In this document: positions 15,081 through 24,443 of the stretch, piece after piece
Layout of the letters: every line of letters starts with the position of its first letter
Position numbering within the stretch: position 1 is the stretch's first letter
From: Bacteroidales bacterium
GTDB taxonomy: Bacteria; Bacteroidota; Bacteroidia; Bacteroidales; UBA932
DNA: 64,000 nucleotides
Assembly: GCA_017631435.1 (NCBI GenBank)
Contig: JAGBTG010000056.1
Span: 1-64,000 of the forward strand
Reading direction: 5' to 3'
The notes under the pieces: generated by a model
Seen by the model: the letters and a program-made list of their open reading frames with translations, nothing else
What the model was told of the DNA's origin: nothing
The model's database searches: none
Position numbers and translations under genes: made by a program

Positions 15081-18038
15081 ATGAAACTTTTGAAATCATT
15101 CTTGGCGGGTGTAATTATCTTCTCGGCGGCAGCACAGGCGCAGGGCCAGGCGCAGCCACAGCTAAACGCGCAGGGAACAGTGCAGGTGCAGGGGAAGAAA
15201 CCGCTTGACCATTCGGTTTATGACAAGTGGGAGACACTTGGTGGTTATGCAATCACTGATAACGGTGAGTGGGTCTCATATTACTCAAACAGGGAGGAGA
15301 ATGACGGCAAGGTGGTTGTCATGAATCTCAAGAGCAATTCCACTATTGAGATTCCCAGAGGTTCAAAGACCAAGTTCAATCCGCAGGGAACACATCTCAC
15401 TTTTACCATAAGACCAACTTTTGCGCAGCAGAAGGAGGCAAAGCTGAAGAAACTTAAAGGCGACAAGGCTCCAAAGGATACTTTGGGAATCCTTGAGCTG
15501 GCTACCGGCAAGATTGCAAAGTTCCCGGCTCTTAAGGGAATTGAGGCACCTCGTGAGGGGGGCAATTTTATTGCATTCAAGGTTGAGCATACTCCAGTTG
15601 TTCTTCCCGACAGCCCTGAAGCGGAAGCAAAAGCAGCAAAGAAAACCGCAAAGCCAAAGGCTGAGGTGATTACCGTAATCTATGACTTTGCAAAGAATGC
15701 GGCTGTTGATACTTTGAAGAATGTTGAGACCCTTTCGTTTACCAAGAAGGGAGACCGTCTGTTCTGTATAAGCAAGACCAAGAAGGGCAAGGAGCTGTTC
15801 TCATACAATCCTGCAACTTTGGAAAGTGATACCATCATTACTACCGGCAGCAAGGGTGATATTCTAAAGCCTTATTTGTCTGCAAATGAGAAGTTCATAG
15901 CTTTCTATGCAAATACAGACTCTACAAAGAAGTTTGATGAGAATGTATCTATCTATACATACGACATTTATGCACAGGGTGCAAAGGCGCAGGTTGTTGT
16001 AGACAACAATACTGCAGGCATTCCTGAGGGGATGCTTCTTACCCGTTACCGTGCACTTACATTCAGCAAGGATGGCGGTCGTCTGTTCTTTGGCGTTACC
16101 GTACTTCCTCCTCAGAAGGATACTACCGTTAAGGAGGAGCAGGCAAAGCTTGATGTTTGGCACTACAATGACAATTATATCTCTACACAGCAGCAGCACA
16201 TGAAGAGCCAGATGCTCAGAAGAAGCTATATAAGCTATGTGGAGCTTGATACCGTTTCCCACAAGGTTGTTTCAGAGAAGATGATCCGTCTTGCACAGCC
16301 GGAGTATCCTATTGTTACCGTTCCTGCCGAGTGGAATGCAGATTATGCATACTGTTTCAGCAGCCAGAGGTATGCAATCCGCAGCCAGTGGGATGCCAAT
16401 CCTGTTTGTGACCTTTATCTTGTTTCACTTAAGGACGGTTCATCCAGGATGATTGCACAGGAGATTTATGCTACAAACATCAGCGCTTCACCAAAGGGCA
16501 ATTTCCTTGTGTGGTACAATCCTCAGCACAAGCAGTTCTTCTCTTTGGACATGCGTGAGGCCAACAAAGATTTGGGTGTGAAGATACATGAGGTTGCGCA
16601 GCCGCTTGAGATATCGGGAGGAATACATTTCCCTCTTTGGAAGGAGTCTCACGACAAGCCTGAGATGGCTCCTGCCTACGGAAATGGAGGATGGAGTGCA
16701 GATGAAAAGACTTTCTACATTTACGACAAATATGATGTGTGGGAGGTTGATCCTCTTGCCCAGAGGGCACCTCAGATGCTTACCCAGGGAATGGGTAGGG
16801 AGAAAGGTTACACCTTCAAGATGATGAGATGGGATGCAATGCAGCTTCCCGACGGCACTCCAGGTGTGAAGAAGACCCCTATCGGGAAGAAAGATAATGT
16901 GTACTTTACTGCATTTGACAACAAGTCAAAGGGTAACGGATATTTTATGAGGGAGAGCAAAAGGGGCAAGCTTCAGCCTATGAAACAGCTGATTATGGAG
17001 CCAGATTTCTCTTTGGGTTACCTCAACAAGGCCAAGAATGCAAATGTGATCACTTATACCAAAGGCAATTTTGTTGAGAGCAACAACCTTTGGGTTACCA
17101 AAGACATGTTCAAGAGCAGCAAGAAGCTTACCGCTTCAAACCCTCAGCAGGCCGAGTACAATTGGGGTACTTGCGAGAGTGTGTACTGGACTGCCCATGA
17201 TGGACGTGAGCTTGAGGGTCTGCTTTACAAGCCTGAGAATTTTGACGCTTCAAAGAAATATCCTATGGTGGTGTATTTCTATGAGACTTCAAGCCAGTAC
17301 AAGCATGCTTACAGAAAACCTGCTGTGAGCCGCTCTACAATAAACATTTCTTATTTTGTAAGTAACGGTTACCTTGTGTTTATGCCTGATATCCACTATA
17401 CAGTGGGCCATCCGGGCAAGAGCGCTTATAACTGCATTGTTTCCGGTGTTGAGGCACTTTGCAAGAATTCTTGGGTAGACAAGGATAACATTGCCATTCA
17501 GGGCCAGAGCTGGGGAGGTTATCAGGTGGCTTACCTTGTTACCCAGACAGATATGTTCAAATGTGCCGGATCGGGTGCTCCTGTTGCCAATATGACCAGT
17601 GCATATGGCGGTATCAGATGGGGTAGCGGTGTTGTAAGGCATTTCCAGTATGAGCATACCCAGAGCCGTATTGGCAAGACCCTTTGGGATGAGGGTGGCC
17701 TTGACCTTTACATTGAGAACTCTCCTCTGTTCTTTGCAGACAAGGTGAACACTCCGCTTCTTATTATGAATAATGATGCTGATGAGGCTGTTCCATGGTA
17801 CCAGGGCATTGAGTACTTTACCGCTTTGCGCCGTTTGGGCAAGCAGGTTTGGATGCTCCAGTACAATGGTGAGAGCCACAATATAAGCAAGAGGGTAAAT
17901 GCTCTTGACTATACAATCAGGCTTTCACAGTTTATGGACCACTTCCTTAAGGGAGCACCTATGCCTGTGTGGATGAAATATGGTGTTCCTGTTACCCACA
18001 AGGGTATTGATATGGGCCTTGAGCTTGTAGAAGAATAA
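15081..18038 (+). CDS. Exported S9 family serine peptidase (prolyl oligopeptidase/DPP-like)
   Basis: The 985-residue protein begins with a signal peptide (hydrophobic core to A-A-A-Q-A-Q). A beta-propeller-like region follows to ~680, then an alpha/beta-hydrolase domain. The catalytic triad is visible: Ser in G-Q-S-W-G-G-Y near 808, Asp in N-D-A-D-E near 898 and His in E-S-H-N near 933. Family members cleave short peptides after Pro or Ala, usually in the periplasm. It opens a nine-gene co-directional run and is 18 bp from a second predicted peptidase. The pair would supply peptides, or process a substrate, for the TonB-dependent receptor that follows. Confidence 0.88.
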   Translation: MKLLKSFLAGVIIFSAAAQAQGQAQPQLNAQGTVQVQGKKPLDHSVYDKWETLGGYAITDNGEWVSYYSNREENDGKVVVMNLKSNSTIEIPRGSKTKFNPQGTHLTFTIRPTFAQQKEAKLKKLKGDKAPKDTLGILELATGKIAKFPALKGIEAPREGGNFIAFKVEHTPVVLPDSPEAEAKAAKKTAKPKAEVITVIYDFAKNAAVDTLKNVETLSFTKKGDRLFCISKTKKGKELFSYNPATLESDTIITTGSKGDILKPYLSANEKFIAFYANTDSTKKFDENVSIYTYDIYAQGAKAQVVVDNNTAGIPEGMLLTRYRALTFSKDGGRLFFGVTVLPPQKDTTVKEEQAKLDVWHYNDNYISTQQQHMKSQMLRRSYISYVELDTVSHKVVSEKMIRLAQPEYPIVTVPAEWNADYAYCFSSQRYAIRSQWDANPVCDLYLVSLKDGSSRMIAQEIYATNISASPKGNFLVWYNPQHKQFFSLDMREANKDLGVKIHEVAQPLEISGGIHFPLWKESHDKPEMAPAYGNGGWSADEKTFYIYDKYDVWEVDPLAQRAPQMLTQGMGREKGYTFKMMRWDAMQLPDGTPGVKKTPIGKKDNVYFTAFDNKSKGNGYFMRESKRGKLQPMKQLIMEPDFSLGYLNKAKNANVITYTKGNFVESNNLWVTKDMFKSSKKLTASNPQQAEYNWGTCESVYWTAHDGRELEGLLYKPENFDASKKYPMVVYFYETSSQYKHAYRKPAVSRSTINISYFVSNGYLVFMPDIHYTVGHPGKSAYNCIVSGVEALCKNSWVDKDNIAIQGQSWGGYQVAYLVTQTDMFKCAGSGAPVANMTSAYGGIRWGSGVVRHFQYEHTQSRIGKTLWDEGGLDLYIENSPLFFADKVNTPLLIMNNDADEAVPWYQGIEYFTALRRLGKQVWMLQYNGESHNISKRVNALDYTIRLSQFMDHFLKGAPMPVWMKYGVPVTHKGIDMGLELVEE

Positions 18039-18056
18039 TTTTTATACTTATATATA

Positions 18057-20240
18057 ATGAACAGATTTTTCAAATTTGCTTTTGCCGCTTTGGCGCTGAT
18101 GGTTTCAGTACAGGCAGTTGCCAAGAAAGGCACTACAACCGTAGCTGTGGTTGTAGATGAGAAAACCTACCAGCAGATTCCTTCTGCAGTTGATGCTTAC
18201 GTTGAGTCTGTAGGCAACGCAACCAGAAAGGGTGTGCTTGTGGTTGACAAATGGTTTAACCCTGATTCAATCAAGGCTGAGCTTTACAGAATGTATACCC
18301 AGCAGAATCTTGAGGGTGCTGTGTTTATTGGCGACATTCCAATCCCTATGCTAAGGGATGCACAGCATTTTACAACTGCATTCAAGATGAACCAGAAGAT
18401 GAATATTCAGAGATCTTCTGTTCCGTCTGACCGTTTCTATGATGATTTCGACCTTAACTTCAAGTTCATCAAACAGGATGAGAAGAACAAGCTGTTCTTC
18501 TACTACTCTTTGTTGGCTGAGGGTGACCAGGAGATTGTATGTGACATTTATTCGTCGAGAATAAAAGCACCTGAGGGAGCAAACAAGTATGAGCTTGTTG
18601 CAGCTTATCTTCAGAAGGCTGTTGCTGCAAAGAAGAACAGTGCCCCTATGGACAAACTTCTTCATTTTGGCGGACACGGCTATAACTCTGAGAGTATGCA
18701 GGCACGTGTGGATGAGGCTGTTGCGTTTGCAGAGCATTTCCAGTTCCTTAACGGCAAGGGTGCAGACCTCAATTATATAGACCACACTTATGACAATTCT
18801 GTAAAGACCCGTCTAATGGCTGCTGTGGCAGACAAGGATCTTGATCTTGCAATGCTTCACCACCACGGTGCAGATGATACACAGTACCTTAACGGTTCTC
18901 CTTTTGTAGCTGATCCACAGGGCTGGATAAAACTTGCAAGAAACTATTTCCGTACCAAGATGCGTTCTGCAAAGGACAAGGAGAAGACAAGGGCACGTTT
19001 TATTGAGCAGTATGATATTCCTGCTTCATGGTGTGATGATGCCTTTACTCCTGAGAGGGAGAAGGAGGATAGCCTTTATGCGGCAAGTATGGACATTTTC
19101 TTGAGTGATCTTGACGGTTATTCAAGTGGTGCAAGAATGGTTATCCTTGATGCTTGCTACAACGGAAGCTTCAATATGGATGATTATATTGCTGCACGCT
19201 ATATCTTCAATCCCGGCAACACTGTAGTGGTTAAGGCTAACAGTGTTAATACACTTCAGGATACCTGGACAACTGAGCTTATAGGTCTTTTGAACTGGGG
19301 CGTGAATGCAGGTAACTGGGCTAAAGGCCAGCTTACTTTGGAGAGCCACCTGTTTGGTGACCCTACTTATGAGTTTGGTGCACAGAATATCCCTGCTTGT
19401 TATGGCGGTGACAAGTTCAATGTGAATGAGGTGATTGTTTCCAAGAAGAATGATGTGAAATTCTGGAGAAAAGTGCTTGATGCAAAAGTTGCTGATGAGT
19501 TGGCTTGTGATTACAAGTCTCTTGCAATCCAGATGCTTTACAACAACAAGGCAATTACATCAGATGAGCTTTTGGATATTTTGGCCGGCAGCAGCAGCAA
19601 GGTGTTGAGACTTGAGGCTTTCAATACTTGCAGAAAGATTGCGGACGCAAATTTTGCTAAAGCTATCATTCTTGGTTTGAACGATGATTATGAGCTTTTG
19701 CAGCGTCTTGCAGCAATGTATGTTGGAAAGAACTTCTCAAATGAGCTTCTTCCTGCTGTAGTGGAGACTTATATGGATCCTACAACTTCAGACAGGGTTG
19801 CTTTCCAGCTTAAAGGTAACCTTAAAGGATTTGATGCTGAACTTCTTAAAGCAGAGTTTGTGAAACAGAATGCTTCTGCCCCTTATTGGGAGGGAGAGGT
19901 TGCTTTTGGCAAGCTGCTTAAGATGATTGACAACTACGAGAAGGATTTTGTTGCTGAGACCTCTGCAATAAAGGACGGTTCAATGAGCCTTAAGGATCAG
20001 AAGAGCTTTGCACGTGCACGCCGTAACGGTTGTGAGATCAAACTTATCCCTTCTTTGGTGCATATGATTGAGACCACCAATGATGCGGAGTTGAAACTTA
20101 CAGCAATTGAGGCTATTGGCTGGTATATGTATTCAAGTGCCAAGGCCGATATCATTGCACAGTGCGAGGCATTGTATGCAAAAGTGAATGATGAGGCTGC
20201 AAAGGCTGAGCTTTTGAAGACCCTTAACAGATTGAAATAA
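18057..20240 (+). CDS. C25-like (clan CD) cysteine peptidase with C-terminal helical repeats
   Basis: This 727-residue exported protein has a signal peptide ending V-Q-A-V-A-K. The region ~30-410 has the gingipain/caspase-like order. A histidine cluster H-H-H-G-A-D-D-T (His268-270) is followed by a strand and D-A-C-Y-N-G-S-F with Cys367, the expected His/Cys dyad of clan CD. Residues ~480-727 look like HEAT-type helical repeats. Unlike secreted gingipains, no type IX sorting domain is apparent at the C-terminus, so it is probably periplasmic. It sits between the S9 peptidase and the TonB-dependent receptor. Substrate unknown; a regulatory processing role is as likely as nutrition. Confidence 0.7.
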   Translation: MNRFFKFAFAALALMVSVQAVAKKGTTTVAVVVDEKTYQQIPSAVDAYVESVGNATRKGVLVVDKWFNPDSIKAELYRMYTQQNLEGAVFIGDIPIPMLRDAQHFTTAFKMNQKMNIQRSSVPSDRFYDDFDLNFKFIKQDEKNKLFFYYSLLAEGDQEIVCDIYSSRIKAPEGANKYELVAAYLQKAVAAKKNSAPMDKLLHFGGHGYNSESMQARVDEAVAFAEHFQFLNGKGADLNYIDHTYDNSVKTRLMAAVADKDLDLAMLHHHGADDTQYLNGSPFVADPQGWIKLARNYFRTKMRSAKDKEKTRARFIEQYDIPASWCDDAFTPEREKEDSLYAASMDIFLSDLDGYSSGARMVILDACYNGSFNMDDYIAARYIFNPGNTVVVKANSVNTLQDTWTTELIGLLNWGVNAGNWAKGQLTLESHLFGDPTYEFGAQNIPACYGGDKFNVNEVIVSKKNDVKFWRKVLDAKVADELACDYKSLAIQMLYNNKAITSDELLDILAGSSSKVLRLEAFNTCRKIADANFAKAIILGLNDDYELLQRLAAMYVGKNFSNELLPAVVETYMDPTTSDRVAFQLKGNLKGFDAELLKAEFVKQNASAPYWEGEVAFGKLLKMIDNYEKDFVAETSAIKDGSMSLKDQKSFARARRNGCEIKLIPSLVHMIETTNDAELKLTAIEAIGWYMYSSAKADIIAQCEALYAKVNDEAAKAELLKTLNRLK

Positions 20241-20256
20241 CTTAAACTTACATTAT

Positions 20257-23148
20257 ATGTTGAAATTTAGAAGAACAGTGGCTTTTCTGCTTATGATGTT
20301 GCCTCTTGCCCTTTTTGCACAAAACGGCAAGTTTGCACAGATTAAGGGAAAGGTTACTATGGAAAATGCACAGGGTGAGCCGGTGAGCTTTGCCACAGTG
20401 CACCTTCTTCCACAGGATGTGTATGCATCTACAGAGTTGGACGGTTCATATGTATTGAAAAATCTTGAGCCTGGAAAAACATCCATTTCTGTGCAGTTTG
20501 TGGGTATGGAGACAATTGATACATTGGTAAATCTTGCAGCAGGAGAGACTTACACCCTCAACTTTGTAATGAAGGAGACCAACTTCCGCCTTTCGGAGGT
20601 TACAGTGCTTGCAGAGCAGAGCAAGGCAGGTGAGGCAACAGCTTCAAATATCTCCCGACAGGCTATTGACCACCTTCAGGCAGCAACCATCAAGGACGTG
20701 ATGCAGCTTCTTCCTGGAGCAAGCCTGCAGAACTCAAACATGTCTGTGGCAAATAATATTTATATCAGAACCATTGCCCCTACAGGAACTTCACGCAGTG
20801 CAACTACTGCAACTGACGATGCCCATGCAAACATGAACAGTTTGGGTACAGCGGTGATCATGGATGGTGCTGCACTTTCTAACAATGCAAACATGCAGTT
20901 GCTGTCGGGAACAATGAATGGAGCAAACTCCAATGTTGGTGTGGGTTCTACCCCTGCTGCAGGTGTGGATTTGCGTGGTATCTCTACAGACAACATTGAG
21001 AGTGTTGAGGTTATCCGCGGTATCCCTTCTGCACAGTATGGCGACCTTACTTCAGGTGCGGTTATCATCAAGACAAAAGCAGGTAAGGAGCCATTGAGGA
21101 TCAAGGCCAACCTTAACCCTTATACCTACTCTGTTTCTGCTTCAAAAGGTATGCAGTTGGGCGAGAAGGGGGGTGCCCTTTCAATCAGCGGTGATTATGC
21201 TTACGATGCACGCCAGCAGGAGATGGCCCATCAGTATTACCAGAGATTTACCCTTAGAGGTTTGTGGACCAAGACTTTCTTCGACCGTCTTACTACCAAT
21301 ACCTCATTGGACCTCAAATACCGTAAGGATACCCGTGAGAAGAACCCTGATGATGAGCGTTCTCAGATTGCGTACGGTGCTGATGAGATTGGTTTCAGAT
21401 TGAACAGCAACGGTTCGTTTACAATGCCTGATGCCGGCTGGTTGAAGAGATTGAGCTATACTTTGTCTTTCTCTTACTCAGACAAACAGTCTTACCGTGA
21501 GAGCATGCTTTCAAATGCATATGCTCCATACCTTATGTCTTCTACAGACGGTGCAGTGCTTTCAAGCATCCCTGGTTTGAAGATTTACGGTACTGATGGC
21601 AAAGAGATTACAAATATCCCTGTAGGTGAGGAGGGTTACTATGGTACCTATCTTCCTTACAGCTATTTCTCAAGATACGATATCTACGGTAAAGAGCTTA
21701 ACTTCCAGGCTTCGTTGAAGGCTCATTTCAGCAAGAGATGGGAGAACAGCAACAACAATATCCTTGTAGGTTTTGATTACAAGTTGGACGGCAACTTGGG
21801 TAGAGGTACCGTTTATGACATTGCTACCCCTCCTCAGAGCAACAGCAGCTCGTCTGCTTACCGCCCAAGGGCATTCAAGGACATTCCGTTCATCAACCAG
21901 GCCAGCCTTTATGTTGAGGATGTGTTTACACATGAGTTTGGCAAACATGAGCTGAAACTTACTGCCGGTGCACGTTTTGATCAGATCAACAGCAAGAGCA
22001 TCCTTACCCCACGTTTCAACGCTTCGTTTGAGGTAATTCCTCAGGCTTTGTTCATCCGCGGAGGTTGGGGAGTTTTGGCTAAGGCTCCTACATCCTTGTA
22101 TTTGTATCCTCAGGATGCATACTATGAGTTTGTCAACTACAATACACTTGGAGACAACAAGCTTCCACAGGATGAGCAGCTTCTTATTGGTACTACCAGA
22201 GTGTTCAAGACCGAGAACCCTGATCTTAAGATTGCAAAAAATACCAAATCTGAGTTGGGATTTGACCTTAAGATAGGTCCTAAGAAAGTTGGCCTTTCGG
22301 TAACTGCTTTCTATGAGGAGCTTAAGGACGGTTATGCTATGGGTACAGATTTGTACAACGGCTACCACCTTATCCCTTATGTTACCTACAAGAATGTGAA
22401 GAAGGATGCCAATGGACGCTATACTGCTGAGGTTGATGAGGTAAACAATGTATTTGTTAGCCACACTACCCCTATGAACTCACTTTCTACCATCAACAAG
22501 GGTATTGAGTATGAGTTGAACCTTGGTAAGATTGATGCTATCAGAACCAGCATCAATGTTAACGGTGCCTATATGCATGTAGAGAAGTTCAACAACAACC
22601 ACTCATACAGCTCGGCTACAGGTGGAAACAATCTTGAGCACCATATTGGTGTATATGAGAAAGGTGTACAGCACAGCTTCAATGAGGTGTTCAACACAAC
22701 TTTCCGTTTTACACACCATATTCCTCAGGTTGGTTTTGTTGTTACCCTTGCTGCTCAGGCAAACTGGTTTACAAAGACCTGGACAGAGTACGGCAACGAT
22801 GCGATGTTTGAGAAATTCATCTCATACAAGGATTTTGAGTACGCAGGCAAAGCTTACAAGGCTGGTGGAGTTTATGACTTCAATCCTGCACTTAAGGAGC
22901 TTCCTGAGTTTGCAAACTTGTTTGAGACCATTAACGAGAACAGATATATTAAGGAGAAATATAATCCTTATGTAATCTTCAACCTCAACATTTCCAAAGA
23001 GATTGGAGACCTTCTAACAGCGTCGTTCTTTGCCAACAACATCTTCAATACAAGACCGTTGTATGAGAGGAAAATGTACCCTGGCTCTTATATTGAGCTA
23101 GGTATCCCTACATTCTTTGGATTTGACCTTAAAATCAACATTAAATAG
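20257..23148 (+). CDS. TonB-dependent outer-membrane receptor
   Basis: The 963-residue protein has a signal peptide ending A-L-F-A-Q. A carboxypeptidase-regulatory-like beta domain follows at ~25-110 (G-E-P-V-S-F-A-T-V). The plug domain at ~115-290 contains V-I-R-G-I-P-S-A-Q-Y-G-D-L-T-S-G-A, and a 22-strand-type barrel ends in an aromatic strand. No SusD partner follows; instead a DUF4876 lipoprotein and a DUF6850 barrel do. That combination recurs in Bacteroidetes and suggests uptake of something other than a classical glycan, possibly a peptide or metal ligand. Start ATG 20257 is 16 bp after the peptidase stop. Confidence 0.88.
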   Translation: MLKFRRTVAFLLMMLPLALFAQNGKFAQIKGKVTMENAQGEPVSFATVHLLPQDVYASTELDGSYVLKNLEPGKTSISVQFVGMETIDTLVNLAAGETYTLNFVMKETNFRLSEVTVLAEQSKAGEATASNISRQAIDHLQAATIKDVMQLLPGASLQNSNMSVANNIYIRTIAPTGTSRSATTATDDAHANMNSLGTAVIMDGAALSNNANMQLLSGTMNGANSNVGVGSTPAAGVDLRGISTDNIESVEVIRGIPSAQYGDLTSGAVIIKTKAGKEPLRIKANLNPYTYSVSASKGMQLGEKGGALSISGDYAYDARQQEMAHQYYQRFTLRGLWTKTFFDRLTTNTSLDLKYRKDTREKNPDDERSQIAYGADEIGFRLNSNGSFTMPDAGWLKRLSYTLSFSYSDKQSYRESMLSNAYAPYLMSSTDGAVLSSIPGLKIYGTDGKEITNIPVGEEGYYGTYLPYSYFSRYDIYGKELNFQASLKAHFSKRWENSNNNILVGFDYKLDGNLGRGTVYDIATPPQSNSSSSAYRPRAFKDIPFINQASLYVEDVFTHEFGKHELKLTAGARFDQINSKSILTPRFNASFEVIPQALFIRGGWGVLAKAPTSLYLYPQDAYYEFVNYNTLGDNKLPQDEQLLIGTTRVFKTENPDLKIAKNTKSELGFDLKIGPKKVGLSVTAFYEELKDGYAMGTDLYNGYHLIPYVTYKNVKKDANGRYTAEVDEVNNVFVSHTTPMNSLSTINKGIEYELNLGKIDAIRTSINVNGAYMHVEKFNNNHSYSSATGGNNLEHHIGVYEKGVQHSFNEVFNTTFRFTHHIPQVGFVVTLAAQANWFTKTWTEYGNDAMFEKFISYKDFEYAGKAYKAGGVYDFNPALKELPEFANLFETINENRYIKEKYNPYVIFNLNISKEIGDLLTASFFANNIFNTRPLYERKMYPGSYIELGIPTFFGFDLKINIK

Positions 23149-23159
23149 GAGGAGAGAAG

Positions 23160-24416
23160 ATGAAAAAGATATACGCTTTGGCAATTGCTCTTGTATCGCT
23201 ATGCGGATGCGGGCAGTTTGAAGAGATTAAGGATGTCCAGACTGTAGAGAATATCTCTTTTGGTGTGGATATCTCCTTGAAAAAGGATGATGCAATCCCT
23301 GCACCTGAAAAATATAAGGTAAAACTTAACAACTATGCAGAGAATCTTGAGATTGTAAAAGAGATTGCTGCAGGTGACGTGATTAATGTAGATGATGTTA
23401 TTCCAGGCATATATTCGGTATCCATTTCTGGTGAGTCTTACCTTAATGGATTTACATATATGTTTAACGGAAACCTTTCCAATGAGGTTATCGTTGAGGA
23501 TGGTATGACATTCGACCTTGAGATGGCGGCAGCCAAATCCGGCAGTATCCTCCTTAAGGAGATTTACTATTGCGGAAGTAAGATTGGCGGCAAGACATCT
23601 TATTTCAGGGACCAGTACTATGAGCTGTATAACAACAGCAACACTGTACAGTACCTCGATGGCCTTTGCATAGGTAACATCAACCCTGCAGGAACTTCTG
23701 CAATCAAATATGTATGGAACAGGGAGAATCAGGAGGATTATATCTATTTCCAGACCATCTGGCAGATCCCTTTTGACCGTAATAATCCAAACAACAAACT
23801 TTATCCTTTGCAGCCGGGAGAGTCTGTAATCATTGCACAGATGGCACATGACCATAGAACTCCGGAGCTGAACCCGGATTGTCCTGTAGATTTGTCGCAG
23901 GCAGAGTTTGAGTTCTATCTTAAGACAACTGCCTATACAAAAGATAACCCTGCACATAATATGGTTGGTGCGTTCTGGAAACTTACCACCTCTTGGTGGC
24001 TGGTTACTGTAAACGGCGGTGCATTTGCAATTTTCTATCCCGACGAGCAGATGCAGTCTGTTATGTACGAGCCAAACTATGAGGAGCTTTATGCTTCAAC
24101 ATGGGTAACCCCGGTAGGTTATACAACTAAAGGTAAGGATGTTCCTATCGACTGCATTGTAGATGCTGTTGAGCTTATGCTAAATGAGACCAAGATTACC
24201 CAGAAACGTATGCCTGCTGTTCTTGATGCCGGTGCTACATGGGTAGGGGGTACATATCTTGCAAAGAGTGTTACTAGAAAGATTAAGGAGACATTGCCTG
24301 ATGGTAGAGTAATCTATCAGGATACAAACAACTCCCTTGAGGATTTTGAGGTAGTGAGTCCTGTCTTGAGAAGGAACGGTGCAGGTATACCTGCGTGGAA
24401 TGAATGGGCAAACTGA
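23160..24416 (+). CDS. DUF4876 outer-membrane lipoprotein
   Basis: The 418-residue product has a signal peptide with lipobox L-C-G-C-G. It then has a beta-sandwich of about 100 residues, followed by a region with L-K-E-I-Y-Y-C-G-S and Y-Y-E-L-Y-N-N-S typical of DUF4876 proteins. It is preceded by a GGAGGAGAG ribosome-binding site 11 bp after the receptor stop. It is likely the surface or periplasmic binding partner of the receptor. Ligand unknown. Confidence 0.75.
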   Translation: MKKIYALAIALVSLCGCGQFEEIKDVQTVENISFGVDISLKKDDAIPAPEKYKVKLNNYAENLEIVKEIAAGDVINVDDVIPGIYSVSISGESYLNGFTYMFNGNLSNEVIVEDGMTFDLEMAAAKSGSILLKEIYYCGSKIGGKTSYFRDQYYELYNNSNTVQYLDGLCIGNINPAGTSAIKYVWNRENQEDYIYFQTIWQIPFDRNNPNNKLYPLQPGESVIIAQMAHDHRTPELNPDCPVDLSQAEFEFYLKTTAYTKDNPAHNMVGAFWKLTTSWWLVTVNGGAFAIFYPDEQMQSVMYEPNYEELYASTWVTPVGYTTKGKDVPIDCIVDAVELMLNETKITQKRMPAVLDAGATWVGGTYLAKSVTRKIKETLPDGRVIYQDTNNSLEDFEVVSPVLRRNGAGIPAWNEWAN

Positions 24417-24443
24417 TTGTAGGACTTTAAAATGGATTTGATT

